Positions 42,815 to 54,426 are shown, counted from the stretch's first letter. The stretch: 64,000 nt of DNA from Geomonas silvestris (GCF_014193515.1 NZ_BLXX01000003.1:343538-407537); one strand, 5' to 3'. Program-made: numbers and translations. The notes: generated from the letters alone by a model not told the origin.

Positions 42815-43260
42815 ACCGCCTCCGGATGCTTCGGGTACTGGGCGAGCTCCAGGAGGATGCCGTCGGGCCCCAGGAAGTACACGAGCTTTTTGCCGGTCGT
42901 CTTCCAGGTCTGCACCGGTGACAGGAAGGTCACGCCGGCCGCCGTCAGCCGTGCCACCTCGGCGTCGATATCGTCGACGGCGAAGGCCAGGTGGCGCAGC
43001 CCGATCCGGTTCGCCTCGCCGATGCCGGCTTCCGGCGCGGGGCCGTCGGCGAACTCGAGGAGTTCGATGGAGAGCTGCGATCCGGGGTGGTGCAGGGCGC
43101 AAAACCGCCCGTTCGCCCCGGGGATGCCGGTCACCCGCCCGAGAAACCCCGAGTCGAGCGGGGCCGCGATCCCTTCCCTAAAGCCGAGCAGCAGGAAGAA
43201 GCGGGTCGCCTCCTCGAGGCTGCTCACCACGATGTTCAGATGATCCAGGTGCAACAGCAT
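42811..43260 (-). CDS. VOC superfamily (glyoxalase-like) protein
   Basis: 149 residues with two beta-alpha-beta-beta-beta modules: HLDHLNIVVSSLEEATRFF at the start and LRHLAFAVDDIDAEVARL in the second half. It ends with DGILLELAQYP, which supplies the usual metal-ligand glutamate. Function could be an isomerase, dioxygenase or glyoxalase; the substrate is unknown. Coupled to the lipocalin gene. Confidence 0.82.
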   Translation of the reverse strand: MLLHLDHLNIVVSSLEEATRFFLLLGFREGIAAPLDSGFLGRVTGIPGANGRFCALHHPGSQLSIELLEFADGPAPEAGIGEANRIGLRHLAFAVDDIDAEVARLTAAGVTFLSPVQTWKTTGKKLVYFLGPDGILLELAQYPKHPEAV

Positions 43261-43272
43261 GTCGTCTCCCCC

Positions 43273-43623
43273 TTACCAGACCATGACGTGGTCGATGAGG
43301 TAGCGTCCCTCCCGCTCGACCACCAGCGCCTCGGCTACGAAATCGCCCGGTACCTTGCTGAACTTCTGCCTCCAGAGTACCGCCACGGCTCCCGGCCGGC
43401 GCACCACGGCGACCGGCTCGCGCGAAGCGAAGAACCCCTTCTCCTCTTGGTATTTCCGGCACACGGCCTCCAGATGCTCGGGGGTAACGATGGCCCGGAT
43501 CCGCTCGGTGAAGTCGCGGGTATGGGCGGCGTGGTCGATCCTGGTTGAGGCCTCCATCAGGTTGTCCATCATCGGGTTCACCAGGGCGAGGACCTCCTGG
43601 TCGGTCATCTGCTCGAGGGGCAT
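43273..43623 (-). CDS. Hypothetical protein upstream of the VOC and lipocalin genes
   Basis: 116 residues from ATG 43623, which has AGGAGA upstream. An in-frame ATG at 43743 with a fair ribosome site would add 40 residues. The N-terminal part is helical and the C-terminal part beta-rich (AVVRRPGAVAVLWRQKF, ALVVEREGRYLIDHVMVW), resembling an NTF2-like fold; this is tentative. Twelve bases separate it from the VOC gene, so the three form one operon. Confidence 0.6.
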   Translation of the reverse strand: MPLEQMTDQEVLALVNPMMDNLMEASTRIDHAAHTRDFTERIRAIVTPEHLEAVCRKYQEEKGFFASREPVAVVRRPGAVAVLWRQKFSKVPGDFVAEALVVEREGRYLIDHVMVW

Positions 43624-43777
43624 GGCTTCTCCTAGGCGGTTGCCGGCTGGAACGCCGGACGGCTCCAGCTTCTTTACCACACCGGGGGCGCCAGGGCCAG
43701 CGTCCCTTTTCAAAAATGGCAGTATTTGCTTGTTCGTTGTCATTGCGCCTTCCGTGAGTGTGTGTGATGATCTCACC

Positions 43778-44788
43778 ATGAAAACTAACGACCACACCAA
43801 AAAAGGAGCGCCGGTTCCCCGCACCGTCGGGATCGTAGCCTACGACGGCGCCGAACTCCTCGATATCACCGGGCCGGTCGAGGTGTTCAACATGCTGAAC
43901 CGCTGCCTGGGTGCGACCGGCTACCGGGTGGTCCTGCTCGCCGAGCAGGCCGGCCCGCTCGTTTCTGCGGCCGGGATGCGTCTTGTAGCCGATGCCGCCT
44001 GGCAGGAGTTCGCCGCCCCGCTGGATACCCTCGTGGTGGTGGGGAGCCCGGACGAGGCGCTGAACCGGGCGCTCGCCGACCGGGCCCTGGTCAACTGGCT
44101 GCGGGACGCGCCGCGGCGGGCGCGCCGGGTGGTCTCGGTTTGCACCGGCGCCTTCCTGCTCGCCGAGGCGGGACTTCTGGAGGGGCGGCGCGCCACCACC
44201 CACTGGATGGACCTGGAGCGGCTGGAGGCGTCGTATCCCGGGGTGAGCGTGGAAGGGGACGCCATCTACGTGCGGGACGGGGCGGTTGCCACCTCTGCCG
44301 GGGTGACCGCCGGGATCGACCTGTCGCTTGCCCTGGTGGAAGAGGACTTCGGCCGGGCCCTGGCCCTCGCGGTGGCGCGACGCCTGGTGATGTACCTGAA
44401 GCGCCCGGGAGGGCAGGCGCAGTTCAGTACCCAGCTGCGGGCCCAGATGGTGGAGGGGGGAGCCCTGGCGGGGCTCTTGGCGCGTTTGCGGGAGCAGCCG
44501 GCGCGCCAGTACACCGTGCAGGAGCTGGCGCAGCTGGCCGCCATGAGCCCACGCAACTTCGCCCGGGTCTTCGCCCGGGAGACCGGCACGACGCCCGCAC
44601 GCTACCTGGAGCAGTTGCGCCTGGAGCGGGCCATCGCCCTCCTGGAGCGGGGCGAGCTCCCGATCGGCTGCGTGGCGCAACAAAGCGGTTTCAGCTGCGC
44701 CGAGCAGTTCAGGCGCAGCTTTCAAAAGCAGATGGGGGTGAGCCCCGTCGGCTACCGGAAGCGCTTTTTTCCGGAGGAGGTCCCATGA
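43778..44788 (+). CDS. GlxA-type AraC family transcriptional regulator
   Basis: 336 residues: an N-terminal DJ-1/PfpI-like domain (VGIVAYDGAELLDITGP; nucleophile-elbow VCTGAFLLAEAG) and a C-terminal double helix-turn-helix (QELAQLAAMSPRNFARVF, GCVAQQSGFSCAEQFRRSF). It is divergent from the unknown-VOC-lipocalin operon and probably regulates it. ATG 43778 starts the conserved domain after a short leader. Its stop overlaps the next start. Confidence 0.88.
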   Translation: MKTNDHTKKGAPVPRTVGIVAYDGAELLDITGPVEVFNMLNRCLGATGYRVVLLAEQAGPLVSAAGMRLVADAAWQEFAAPLDTLVVVGSPDEALNRALADRALVNWLRDAPRRARRVVSVCTGAFLLAEAGLLEGRRATTHWMDLERLEASYPGVSVEGDAIYVRDGAVATSAGVTAGIDLSLALVEEDFGRALALAVARRLVMYLKRPGGQAQFSTQLRAQMVEGGALAGLLARLREQPARQYTVQELAQLAAMSPRNFARVFARETGTTPARYLEQLRLERAIALLERGELPIGCVAQQSGFSCAEQFRRSFQKQMGVSPVGYRKRFFPEEVP

Positions 44789-45060
44789 ACTACCTGCTCA
44801 AGAACAAGGAAGTGCTCACCCTGATAGGGAAGGCCCGGCTGGAGTCGGTCTGGGTCAAATCGGGGCGGGTCTGGCTCACCAAGGAGGGGGACTCTCGGGA
44901 TTACTGCCTCAGCGCAGGCTCCCGCCTCCCCTTGGGAGGGGCCCGGCTCGTGGTGCTGGAGGCGCTCGAGGATGCGGCGCTGTCGGTTGTGGTGGCGGGT
45001 CAGGAGCACTCCGGCGGGGTCCGGCTCACACTGGCGCTCTCCGCGCCAGGGGGGCGCTAG
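44785..45060 (+). CDS. DUF2917-like protein
   Basis: 91-residue beta-rich protein (ARLESVWVKSGRVWLTKEGD, then DYCLSAGSRLPL), the pattern of the DUF2917 family, which has a cupin-like look. ATG 44785 overlaps the regulator stop by four bases and has GGAGGAG upstream, so the two are coupled. Function unknown. Confidence 0.68.
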   Translation: MNYLLKNKEVLTLIGKARLESVWVKSGRVWLTKEGDSRDYCLSAGSRLPLGGARLVVLEALEDAALSVVVAGQEHSGGVRLTLALSAPGGR

Positions 45061-45164
45061 GGACTGTACCCGTGCCGACTGTGCCTTGACAGGTTGCCGG
45101 TTCGGGGGCATATGCGGCACAAACGGGGCCTTCAGGGGCCGGCAATCCAAGGGGGAGAACACGC

Positions 45165-45857
45165 ATGAAGACCGTGGGACTTATCGGAGGGATGAGCTGG
45201 GAATCGACCATTCCCTACTACCGGCACCTGAACCAGGCGGCTAAAGAGCGGCTGGGCGGGCTCCATTCGGCAAAGATCCTGCTCTTAAGCGTGGACTTCG
45301 CCGAGATCGAGGCGCTGCAGCGCGAGGGGGACTGGGACGCGGCGGGGAGGTTTCTGGTCGAGGCGGGGCTCAGGCTTCAGGGGGCCGGCGCGGAGTGCGT
45401 CGCCATCTGCACCAACACGATGCACAAGGTGGCGCCCGCCCTGGAGGCGGCTCTTGAGGTCCCCCTCCTGCACATAGCCGACGCCACTGCCCGGGCGATC
45501 CGCGCCGCGGGACTGACACGGGTCGGCCTCTTGGGGACCCGCTTCACCATGGAGCAGGAGTTCTACAAGGGGCGGCTCAAGGAGCGCTTCGGGATCGAGG
45601 TGCTGGTCCCCGAGCCGGAGGAGCGCGAGCTGGTGCACCAGGTGATCTACGGCGAGCTCTGCCTGGGCGAGATCAAGGAGGCCTCGCGCCTGGCCTTCGA
45701 GGGGATCGTCGAGAGGCTCGCCTCCCGCGGGGCGCAGGGGGTGGTGCTCGGGTGCACCGAGATCCCGCTCCTGCTCGATCAGGCCGCTGCACCGGTGCCG
45801 CTTTTCGACACCACCGCGCTGCACGCGGGGCTGCTGGCGGACTGGGCGCTTTCCTGA
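45165..45857 (+). CDS. Aspartate/glutamate racemase family protein
   Basis: 230-residue cofactor-independent racemase fold. Both catalytic cysteines are present: CTNTMHK (about residue 84) and GCTEIPLLL (about residue 195). The N-terminus GLIGGMSWESTIPYY is typical of the YgeA/RacX group with broad amino acid racemase activity. GGGGGAG precedes the ATG. Confidence 0.9.
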   Translation: MKTVGLIGGMSWESTIPYYRHLNQAAKERLGGLHSAKILLLSVDFAEIEALQREGDWDAAGRFLVEAGLRLQGAGAECVAICTNTMHKVAPALEAALEVPLLHIADATARAIRAAGLTRVGLLGTRFTMEQEFYKGRLKERFGIEVLVPEPEERELVHQVIYGELCLGEIKEASRLAFEGIVERLASRGAQGVVLGCTEIPLLLDQAAAPVPLFDTTALHAGLLADWALS

Positions 45858-45878
45858 AGCGGTGCCGGCACGGTTTTG

Positions 45879-45922
45879 GCGCGGGGCCCGGGACAGGGAA
45901 GTCCCGGGCCCGCGCCGTTTTG
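45879..45922. terminator. Intrinsic terminator between convergent genes
   Basis: Very GC-rich stem of about 16 bp (45879-45894 with 45901-45916, one bulged G) followed by GTTTTG, serving the racemase gene and possibly the chemoreceptor gene on the other strand. Confidence 0.75.
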
Positions 45923-45931
45923 TGCTCGGCG

Positions 45932-47554
45932 CTAGAGCTTGAACTGCCCCACGGTTTGCTGGAGGCTGTGGGCGAGCCCCGCCAGCTGCACCGAACCCTC
46001 CGCCGACTGCTGGGCCGACTGGGCGCTCAGTTGCACCGCCTGGGTCATCTGCTGCACGTTGCTGCTGATCTCGTTGGTGGTCGCGGTCTGCTCCTCGGCG
46101 GCCGTGGCGATCTGGGTGACCTGGCCGGTGACCTCGGTGATCTGGGCGATGATCTCGTTGAGCACCTCCCCCGAGCGCGCGGCATCCTGGGCCCGCCTCT
46201 CCACCTCGCTCACCCCCTGTGCCATGAAGAGCACAGCGTCCTTGGTCTCGCGCTGCACGGCGCTGATCATGGCTCCGATCTCCCGGGTGGCCTTGGCGGT
46301 CCGCTCGGCCAGGGCGCGCACCTCGTCGGCCACCACGGCAAACCCCCGCCCCTGTTCGCCGGCCCGGGCCGCCTCGATCGCCGCGTTCAGGGCCAAAAGG
46401 TTGGTCTGGTCGGCGATGTCCTCGATGGTGCTCACGATGGCGCCGATCTGGTCGCTGCGCGCTCCCAGGCTCTCGATGGTCTTGGCGGACTCGTTGACCC
46501 GGTCGGCGATGAGCTGCATCCCCTGCACCGTTTCGGCGATCACCGAGCCCCCCATGCGCGCCGAGTCGCTCGCCTCGCTGGAGCCCTGGGCCGCGCTGCC
46601 GCAGTTGCGCGCGATGTCGGCGGAGGTGCTCGCCATCTCCTCGCTCGCGGTGGCGACCGTCGAGGCCTGCGCCGCGACCTCTTCGGAGCTTTGGGCCATG
46701 GAGCAGGCCACCTGGTTGATCCCTTCGGCTGCCAGTGCCACCGCCTTCGTGTTCTCCGCCACCCGGTCGATGATGCCGTGCAACTTGTCGAGGAACAGGT
46801 TGAACTGCAGCCCGACCTCGCCGATCTCGTCCCGGCCGCTCACCGCTACCCGCTTGGTCAGGTCCCCCTCACCCTGGGCTATGTCGGTGACACGCTCGAG
46901 GATCCCGGCGATGCTGGCGCGCATGTTGAGCGAGAAGAAGCACAAGAGGGTGATGATGATGGCGAGCGACGTGCAGAGCATGAGGACCGAACGCGAGGTG
47001 ACCATGGAGGTGAAACCGTCCACCGCCTGGCGCTGGGTCAGCATCTGCTTTTTCACCTTCTCGGAGATCGCCAGCAGCTTGTCCTTGCAGTCGCGCCACT
47101 TGGGGGTCTCCTGTTTGGTCAGAAGTTCGAGCGCCTCGGCACCCTTGCCGGAGCGGGCCAGGGTCTGCACCTCGCGTTTCAGTCGATCCCCCTCCTGCCA
47201 CACCGGAAGCATCGCGGAGAGGGATTCCTTGACCGCCGGGTCTGCCACGACGGAGGCGCTCTGGTAGGCCTTGTCGAACTGTTCCAGCGCCGCCTGGTAG
47301 TTCTTCACCGCCTTTTCGTCCGTCGGGTTGAGCAGCACGTTGCGGGTCGCCTGCTCGCTTTGCAGCCCCTGGGCGTACATGTCGCTCAGCGCGAAGGCCA
47401 CCACCTGCTCCTTGTCGACGAACCCCTTGAAGTTCCCCGCCAGATGCCTTATCCACAGTACCGACTGACCCATGGTGGCGACGAAACAGCCGACCACCAG
47501 CAGGTTCAGCAAGATGAACTTCTTCGCGACGCTCAAATCGTCGAATACTCTCAT
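45932..47554 (-). CDS. Methyl-accepting chemotaxis protein
   Basis: 540-residue chemoreceptor: first helix about 12-32, periplasmic helical sensor region to about 185, second helix ([20 protein letters not shown]), HAMP, and cytoplasmic signalling domain with the exact tip [21 protein letters not shown] 47554 has AAGGAGGGGGAG upstream. It has a different sensor domain from the receptor at 35771, so a different stimulus is likely. No C-terminal CheR-binding pentapeptide. Confidence 0.93.
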   Translation of the reverse strand: MRVFDDLSVAKKFILLNLLVVGCFVATMGQSVLWIRHLAGNFKGFVDKEQVVAFALSDMYAQGLQSEQATRNVLLNPTDEKAVKNYQAALEQFDKAYQSASVVADPAVKESLSAMLPVWQEGDRLKREVQTLARSGKGAEALELLTKQETPKWRDCKDKLLAISEKVKKQMLTQRQAVDGFTSMVTSRSVLMLCTSLAIIITLLCFFSLNMRASIAGILERVTDIAQGEGDLTKRVAVSGRDEIGEVGLQFNLFLDKLHGIIDRVAENTKAVALAAEGINQVACSMAQSSEEVAAQASTVATASEEMASTSADIARNCGSAAQGSSEASDSARMGGSVIAETVQGMQLIADRVNESAKTIESLGARSDQIGAIVSTIEDIADQTNLLALNAAIEAARAGEQGRGFAVVADEVRALAERTAKATREIGAMISAVQRETKDAVLFMAQGVSEVERRAQDAARSGEVLNEIIAQITEVTGQVTQIATAAEEQTATTNEISSNVQQMTQAVQLSAQSAQQSAEGSVQLAGLAHSLQQTVGQFKL

Positions 47555-47809
47555 AGCGCTCCCCCTCCTTGGGCACATCCCTCTGTCTGTATCGGAGGGT
47601 CCTTACAGTTCTTGAATCTTTTGCGCTTTGGTGTCATTGCCAAAGACGCCTTGAGACAATTCCGGAGGGATGTTTAGGTTAATCCAGGGCGGGGTGAGGA
47701 GAACCAGGATGGAGACTGTACTGCATTCACCGTAACGAAGGCTCGCTTCAGGGAAACAGATAGTTCGCGGCGACAGCGGCCGGGCGGCAACGGCTGGACG
47801 ACAGCCGCT

Positions 47810-47838
47810 GGGAGTTGGGAGGTGGGAGGTGGGAGGTT
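47810..47838. repeat. Short tandem GGGAGGT repeat
   Basis: GGGAGTT and three near-exact GGGAGGT units in tandem. It lies in the gene-free gap 47555-47911 between the chemoreceptor and GH15 genes, which shows nothing else clear. Confidence 0.65.
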
Positions 47839-47911
47839 AGCGGCTCGTAGTGGCGTGCGGCTTGGACGGCTTGGACGGCTAGCTCTAACGATTGGCGGAT
47901 GGCGGGGACGC

Positions 47912-49759
47912 TCAGGAACTTCCCGGCCGCTCCCCTTCCGACTGCGGCGGCGGTCCCTGGTGGCCGCGCCCTTTGGCGATCCCCAGGTGCAGGGCCGCGT
48001 TTATGAGACCGATGTGGCTTAACGCCTGCGGGAAGTTGCCGACCTGCTCGCCGGTTGCCGGCTCCACCTCCTCGGACATAAGCCCCAGGGGGCTCACCCG
48101 CGTCAGCGCCTGGCGGAAGACCGCTTCCGCCTCGTCGATGCGCCGGCTCAGCGACAGGGCATAGACCAGCCAGAAGGAACAGAGCAGGAAGGCCCCCTCC
48201 CGGCCGGCGATCCCGTCGTCCGCGCTGTAGCGGTACAAAAGGCCGGGGCCCGCCGAGAGCCCGCTCCAGACCGCATCGATGGTCGACTGCACCCGGGGGT
48301 CGTCCGGCGCCAGGAACCGGTGGATCGGGATGAGGAACGCGGTCGCGTCCAGGTCCTCGGAGTCGAAGGTCTGCACGAAGCTGTTCAGCCTCGCGTTGAA
48401 GCCGCGCTCCAGGATGGCCCGGCGCAGCTCGCCCGCCTGCCGCTCCCATTCGGCGACCGGTGCGCGGCGACCGGTGCGCCGGGCGATCTCGCAGCCGCGG
48501 TCCAGCGCGACCCAGCACATGAGCTTTGAATGCAGGTAGTGGCGCGGCGGGGTGCGCATCTCCCAGATGCCGCGATCCTTCTTCCCCCAGTTCTGGCAGA
48601 TGAAATCGCAGATGCGCCGGACCGCCTCCCAGGTTTTCGCCCCCATCTCCTCGCCGAAACGCGTGGTCTCGAAGACCGTGTTCACCATCTCCCCGAAGAT
48701 GTCCAGCTGGGTCTGGTGCCAGGCCAGGTTCCCCACCCGGACCGGCGCCGAGTTCCGGTACCCCTCCAGGACCTCCAGCGACCCCTCCTCCCGTGCCACC
48801 GACTCGTGCAGCCGGTAACACGGCTTCAGGCTGGAGACCTCGGGCAGCTCCTGGAGGATCTTGGTGACCCAGCGGCGGTACTGGCCCGCCTCGCGCGCGT
48901 ACCCCAGGTGGAAGAGCGCCTGCGCCGTGAAGGAGGCGTCCCTGATCCAGGCGAAGCGGTAGTCCCAGTTGCGCACCCCACCCACCGTTTCGGGGAGCGC
49001 CATGGTGCAGGCGGCGGCGATGGCCCCGGACTCCGGGTTCATGAGGAGCTTGAGCGCCAGGCCCGAGCGCATGGCGAGGTCGTGGCAGAGTTCCTGGTGC
49101 ACCGACTCGGAGCGCTGGTGCGCCTCGCTCCAGCGGGTCCAGAAGGAGAGCGTCTTCTCCAGCAGTTTCCCGCACTCCTTCGGCGTCGGGAGCTTCTCGG
49201 TATCCGCCCAGCTGAGCACCAGCCAGAGCTCCTCCCCCTCGTTGAGCCTCAGCTCGGCGCGGGCGGCGGCGTCGCTCTCCACCTCGAGCGCCACGCCGGA
49301 AAGTATCAGGTTGAGCTTTCCGGCGCGCGCCGTGAGCCGGGTCCCATCCGGTACCAGCTCCGGCTTCTGTCTGCCGTAGTCGAAGCGCGGGGCGAAGACG
49401 ACCTTGAGCCGGGTCTCCAGCCGGGTGGCCGCGATGCGGCGCAGCAGCATGCGGTGCTCGCCCCCCGCCTCGCGCGGCGGCATGAAGTCGGTGATGGTGC
49501 ATTCGCCGGCGGCCGTGCTGAACTGGGTGGTCAGGACGTTCGAGTTGGGGAGGTAGCGCTGCAGGGACTGGAACTTGAGCGTCGGGGTGATCGCGAAGAG
49601 CCCGCCGCGCTCCCGGTCGAGCAGCGCGGCGCAGGCCGAGGGGGAGTCCAGGTAGGGGAGGGGGAGCCAGTCCAGGGAACCGTCGCTGCCGATCAGGGCG
49701 CAGGTCTCCTGGTTGCCGATCACTCCGTAGTTTTCCAGGGGGGTATAGGTATCGGGCAT
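47912..49759 (-). CDS. Glycoside hydrolase family 15 protein (glucoamylase/trehalase-like)
   Basis: 615 residues. The N-terminal beta domain starts YTPLENYGVIGNQETCALIG with GSDGSLDWLPLPYLDSP, the hallmark of the trehalase-like GH15 group. The alpha/alpha-barrel follows, with GGVRNWDYRFAWIRDASFTA at about residue 265. The C-terminal part includes LLCSFWLVYALSLS. Probably cytosolic hydrolysis of alpha-glucosides such as trehalose; many bacteria carry close relatives of unproven specificity. Confidence 0.88.
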   Translation of the reverse strand: MPDTYTPLENYGVIGNQETCALIGSDGSLDWLPLPYLDSPSACAALLDRERGGLFAITPTLKFQSLQRYLPNSNVLTTQFSTAAGECTITDFMPPREAGGEHRMLLRRIAATRLETRLKVVFAPRFDYGRQKPELVPDGTRLTARAGKLNLILSGVALEVESDAAARAELRLNEGEELWLVLSWADTEKLPTPKECGKLLEKTLSFWTRWSEAHQRSESVHQELCHDLAMRSGLALKLLMNPESGAIAAACTMALPETVGGVRNWDYRFAWIRDASFTAQALFHLGYAREAGQYRRWVTKILQELPEVSSLKPCYRLHESVAREEGSLEVLEGYRNSAPVRVGNLAWHQTQLDIFGEMVNTVFETTRFGEEMGAKTWEAVRRICDFICQNWGKKDRGIWEMRTPPRHYLHSKLMCWVALDRGCEIARRTGRRAPVAEWERQAGELRRAILERGFNARLNSFVQTFDSEDLDATAFLIPIHRFLAPDDPRVQSTIDAVWSGLSAGPGLLYRYSADDGIAGREGAFLLCSFWLVYALSLSRRIDEAEAVFRQALTRVSPLGLMSEEVEPATGEQVGNFPQALSHIGLINAALHLGIAKGRGHQGPPPQSEGERPGSS

Positions 49760-49956
49760 GGCGCGGGTGGCGGGGCTAGCGGTGAGCCAAAAGCCCCTGC
49801 TTCTCCATCTTCTTGATCTGTGGGTTCATCGCACACCTGGGAAATTCTAGCGGCCAAAGCCGACATTGCCAGCGCAGTTTTGGAAAAAACCAATCCTTCT
49901 AGGGGGCGGCCTGATCCTGCCGGGGTGGGGGCGCGGGGATTGACCGTCGTAGACGG

Positions 49957-51465
<1,509 letters not shown>

Positions 51466-51503
51466 TTACAAGAGATACCCCGGGTTTTGCTCCTCCGGAC
51501 ACA

Positions 51504-51536
51504 CGAAGGGGGACGGCGAGTTGCCTTCCCCCTTCG
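51504..51536 (-). terminator. Hairpin downstream of the thioredoxin-like gene
   Basis: CGAAGGGGGA/TCCCCCTTCG stem (51504-51513, 51527-51536) without a strong T-run. Confidence 0.55.
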
Positions 51537-51561
51537 TATATCGGCCGTTAGTCGGCGTTAC

Positions 51562-52122
51562 TTAAAGAAGCGTGTAGGGTTGGGCCTTCTTGGTCCAGAT
51601 GCTCCCCGGGTACTCGGCGGCGAGCTGCCGGTGGGCCTCCTTGAGCGCCTCGACCGCGTGGCTCGACCGGTAGCGCGCCACCCCCCGGAGGTAGACCGCC
51701 TCGGCCGCCACGTCGCTTTCCGGGCAGCCGTTTAAAAGCGTGCTGAACTGGATGACCGCCTCGCTGAACAGGTCCTGTTCCAGGGCGACCTTGCCGATCC
51801 CCAGCAGGAGGGAGGGGACCAGTTCCTGCGGGGGGAGAAAGCCCAGGGTGCGCTGGTGCTCTTTGCCGTAGTAGTCCAGGGTGATGATGGTCGGGGTCCA
51901 GACTACCCGGAAATCACTGGCGAGGTTGCGGGCGGCGACCTCCACGCGCAGCGGGACCATCCGGTCGGAGATGAAGTTCTCCACCGACTCGTCCGGAAAG
52001 CTGACCGCATCCATCTGCTTGCAGCCGATGCATTCGTGGCTGAAGAATTCCAGCAGGATGCACTTCTGCTCGGCCTTTGCCCTGGCCAGCGCCCTGGCCA
52101 TATCCGATTCCCAGCTTATCAT
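51562..52122 (-). CDS. Thioredoxin-fold protein with C-terminal helical repeats
   Basis: 186 residues. The N-terminal two thirds are a thioredoxin fold with active-site CIGC (in FFSHECIGCKQMD) and the cis-proline loop WTPTIITLD. The last 80 residues are TPR-like helices (ALEQDLFSEAVIQFSTLLN, AAEAVYLRGVARY). No signal peptide, so it is probably cytosolic. GGAGG precedes the ATG. It may reduce disulfides; the partner is unknown. Confidence 0.8.
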   Translation of the reverse strand: MISWESDMARALARAKAEQKCILLEFFSHECIGCKQMDAVSFPDESVENFISDRMVPLRVEVAARNLASDFRVVWTPTIITLDYYGKEHQRTLGFLPPQELVPSLLLGIGKVALEQDLFSEAVIQFSTLLNGCPESDVAAEAVYLRGVARYRSSHAVEALKEAHRQLAAEYPGSIWTKKAQPYTLL

Positions 52123-52200
52123 GGCAGACCCTCCTTTTTATTAAACCGCTCCAAAGGAAAGATTAACCTTGCTGTAAAGCATGTCAAGTGCCCTATCAGC

Positions 52201-52228
52201 TTGCAGTTTTGCCCGAAATGCTTATAAT
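52201..52228 (+). promoter_or_regulatory. rsmB: Sigma-70 promoter upstream of rsmB
   Basis: TTGCAG (52201-52206), 16-base spacer, perfect TATAAT (52223-52228), 46 bases before the start codon. Confidence 0.7.
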
Positions 52229-52274
52229 GAAGCAGCTTCGGCACGATCTTCTCCCCGCATGAAAAGGAAGCACC

Positions 52275-53624
52275 TTGTCCACCAAAAATCCACGTCGCGC
52301 CGCCTTCGACATCCTGCTTAGGATCGAGAAGGAGAGGTCCTTCGCCGATATCCTCATCGACCACGAGCTCTCCAAGGAACTGATCAAGGGGGCCGACCGC
52401 GGTCTTTTGACCGAGCTGGTCTACGGCGTTTTGCGCCGTCAGGCGACCCTCGACCACATCGTCGGGCAGTTCTCCAAACAGCGCCCCGAGAAGCTGGAAC
52501 TCTACGTCCGCCTGCTGTTGCGCCTGGGGATCTACCAGGCCTTCTTCCTGGACCGGGTCCCGGTCTCGGCGGCGGTTAACGAGACGGTGAACCTCGCCAA
52601 GGAGCTGGCGCCGCGCGCCGCGGGGTTCATCAACGCCGTCCTGCGCAGCGCCGACCGCGGCCGCGACGGTATCCGCTACCCCGATCCTGCAGAGCAGCCG
52701 GCGCAGTACCTGGCCGCGCGCTACTCGCACCCGCAGTGGCTCACCGCGCAGTGGCTCGAGCAGCTGGGGCTCGAGGATGCCGAGGCGCTGGCGACCGCCA
52801 TGGCCGAGCCGCCCCCCTTTACCATCCGCGCCAACACCCTGCGCATCGGCCGCGACCAGCTCATGGAGCGGTTGGGGCGCGACGGCATCAGCTGCACCCC
52901 GACCGCCTGGTCGCCCGACGGCATCCGGCTGAACCACTCCGGCGCCGTGACCCGGCTCGCGGCCTTCGGCGAGGGGCTCTTCACGGTCCAGGACGAGTCC
53001 TCCCAGCTGGCGCCGCTCTTTTTGACCCCCGGGAAAGGGGACCAGGTGCTGGACGCCTGCGCGGCCCCCGGCGGCAAGACCACCCAGATCGCCCAGCTCA
53101 TGGCGAACGAGGGTGATATCTACGCCTGCGACGTGAACCAGAGGAAGCTGCGCCTGATCCGCGAGACCTGCGATCGTCTGGGGATCCGCATCGTGCGTAC
53201 CTTCACCATGGACGCCAGCTCCCCGTCGAACGCCATCCGCGAGGTGAAGTTCGATCGGATCCTGGTGGACGCGCCCTGCTCGGGGCTGGGGGTGATCCGG
53301 CGCAACCCCGAGGGGAAGTGGTGGAAGCAGCCAAGCGACCTCGAGCAGCTCTCGGTGACCCAGTTCGCCATCCTGGAAAACCTGGCGGAGTACCTGAAGG
53401 TCGGCGGCACCCTGCTCTACGCCACCTGCTCCACGAGCGTGATCGAGAACGAGGCGGTGGTGGATCGCTTCCTGGTGCGCCACCCCGAGTTCGAGGCCGA
53501 GGACCTGCGCCCCCTGTTCCCGCAGTTCGCCCCGCTCTGCACCGAACGCGGCTACTTCAGAAGCTGGCCGCACCGCGACGGCATGGACGGCTTCTTCGCG
53601 GCGCGCCTCAGGAAAGTCGAGTAA
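52275..53624 (+). CDS. rsmB: 16S rRNA m5C967 methyltransferase
   Basis: 449 residues: an N-terminal NusB-like RNA-binding domain (about 1-140) and a C-terminal SAM methyltransferase domain. SAM motif VLDACAAPGGKTTQIAQ, motif IV DAPCSGLGVIRRNP and motif VI YATCSTSVIENEAVV carry the two cysteines of RNA m5C enzymes. TTG start at 52275 with AAGGAAG upstream. It heads an operon with rpe and a Nudix gene. Confidence 0.93.
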   Translation: MSTKNPRRAAFDILLRIEKERSFADILIDHELSKELIKGADRGLLTELVYGVLRRQATLDHIVGQFSKQRPEKLELYVRLLLRLGIYQAFFLDRVPVSAAVNETVNLAKELAPRAAGFINAVLRSADRGRDGIRYPDPAEQPAQYLAARYSHPQWLTAQWLEQLGLEDAEALATAMAEPPPFTIRANTLRIGRDQLMERLGRDGISCTPTAWSPDGIRLNHSGAVTRLAAFGEGLFTVQDESSQLAPLFLTPGKGDQVLDACAAPGGKTTQIAQLMANEGDIYACDVNQRKLRLIRETCDRLGIRIVRTFTMDASSPSNAIREVKFDRILVDAPCSGLGVIRRNPEGKWWKQPSDLEQLSVTQFAILENLAEYLKVGGTLLYATCSTSVIENEAVVDRFLVRHPEFEAEDLRPLFPQFAPLCTERGYFRSWPHRDGMDGFFAARLRKVE

Positions 53625-53760
53625 CTGCCGTCGCCTTAGCGAGGCCGGCTGTCCTCTCCCCTCGCAGCACCTGCCGGGGGAGCGGCCTAGCCGGGGCGCC
53701 CCCGCGACAGCGGCATATTCGCATGACGTACACGCTACTTAAGATAATCCGGGAGTTGAC

Positions 53761-54426
53761 ATGAAAAAGATCGCACCTTCGATACTTTCTGCAGATTTCG
53801 CGCGGCTTGGTGAAGAGGTCGCCGCCATCGAGGCCGGGGGTGCCGATTACGTCCATGTCGACGTGATGGACGGCCACTTCGTCCCCAACATCACCATCGG
53901 TCCGCTGGTGGTCGACGCGGTGCGCAAGGTCACCAAGCTGCCGCTCGATGTGCACCTGATGATCGAGAACCCGGACCTCTACATCCCGGATTTCGCCAAG
54001 GCCGGAGCCGACATCATCGTGGTCCACGCCGAGGCGACCAACCACCTGCACCGCACCGTGCAGCTCATCAAGTCGCTGGGGAAGAAGGCCGGGGTCTCCT
54101 TGAACCCGCACTCCCCCTTGAACCTGCTCGACTACGTGCTGGAGGACCTCGACCTGGTGCTCCTCATGACCGTGAACCCGGGCTTCGGCGGCCAGTCCTT
54201 CATCGAGGCGTGCCTCCCGAAGATCCAGGCGCTGCGGGCCATCATGGACCGGCGCGGCATCGAGGCGGAACTCGAGGTGGACGGCGGGGTGAAGGTCGAC
54301 AACATCGCCCGGATCGCCCACGCCGGCGCCGACGTCTTCGTGGCGGGGAGCGCGGTCTTCAACAGCCCCGACTACGCCGCCACCATCGCCGAGTTGAAGA
54401 AACGGGCCAAGGAGCCGGTGCTCTGA
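53761..54426 (+). CDS. rpe: Ribulose-phosphate 3-epimerase
   Basis: Interconverts ribulose 5-phosphate and xylulose 5-phosphate in the pentose phosphate pathway. The TIM barrel of 221 residues begins [58 protein letters not shown] and EVDGGV carry the metal ligands and catalytic residues. GGGAG precedes the ATG. Confidence 0.96.
   Translation: MKKIAPSILSADFARLGEEVAAIEAGGADYVHVDVMDGHFVPNITIGPLVVDAVRKVTKLPLDVHLMIENPDLYIPDFAKAGADIIVVHAEATNHLHRTVQLIKSLGKKAGVSLNPHSPLNLLDYVLEDLDLVLLMTVNPGFGGQSFIEACLPKIQALRAIMDRRGIEAELEVDGGVKVDNIARIAHAGADVFVAGSAVFNSPDYAATIAELKKRAKEPVL

Noticed and set aside
45752..47677. 641-codon plus-strand open frame opposite the chemoreceptor
   Set aside because: Antisense shadow of a clear methyl-accepting chemotaxis protein.
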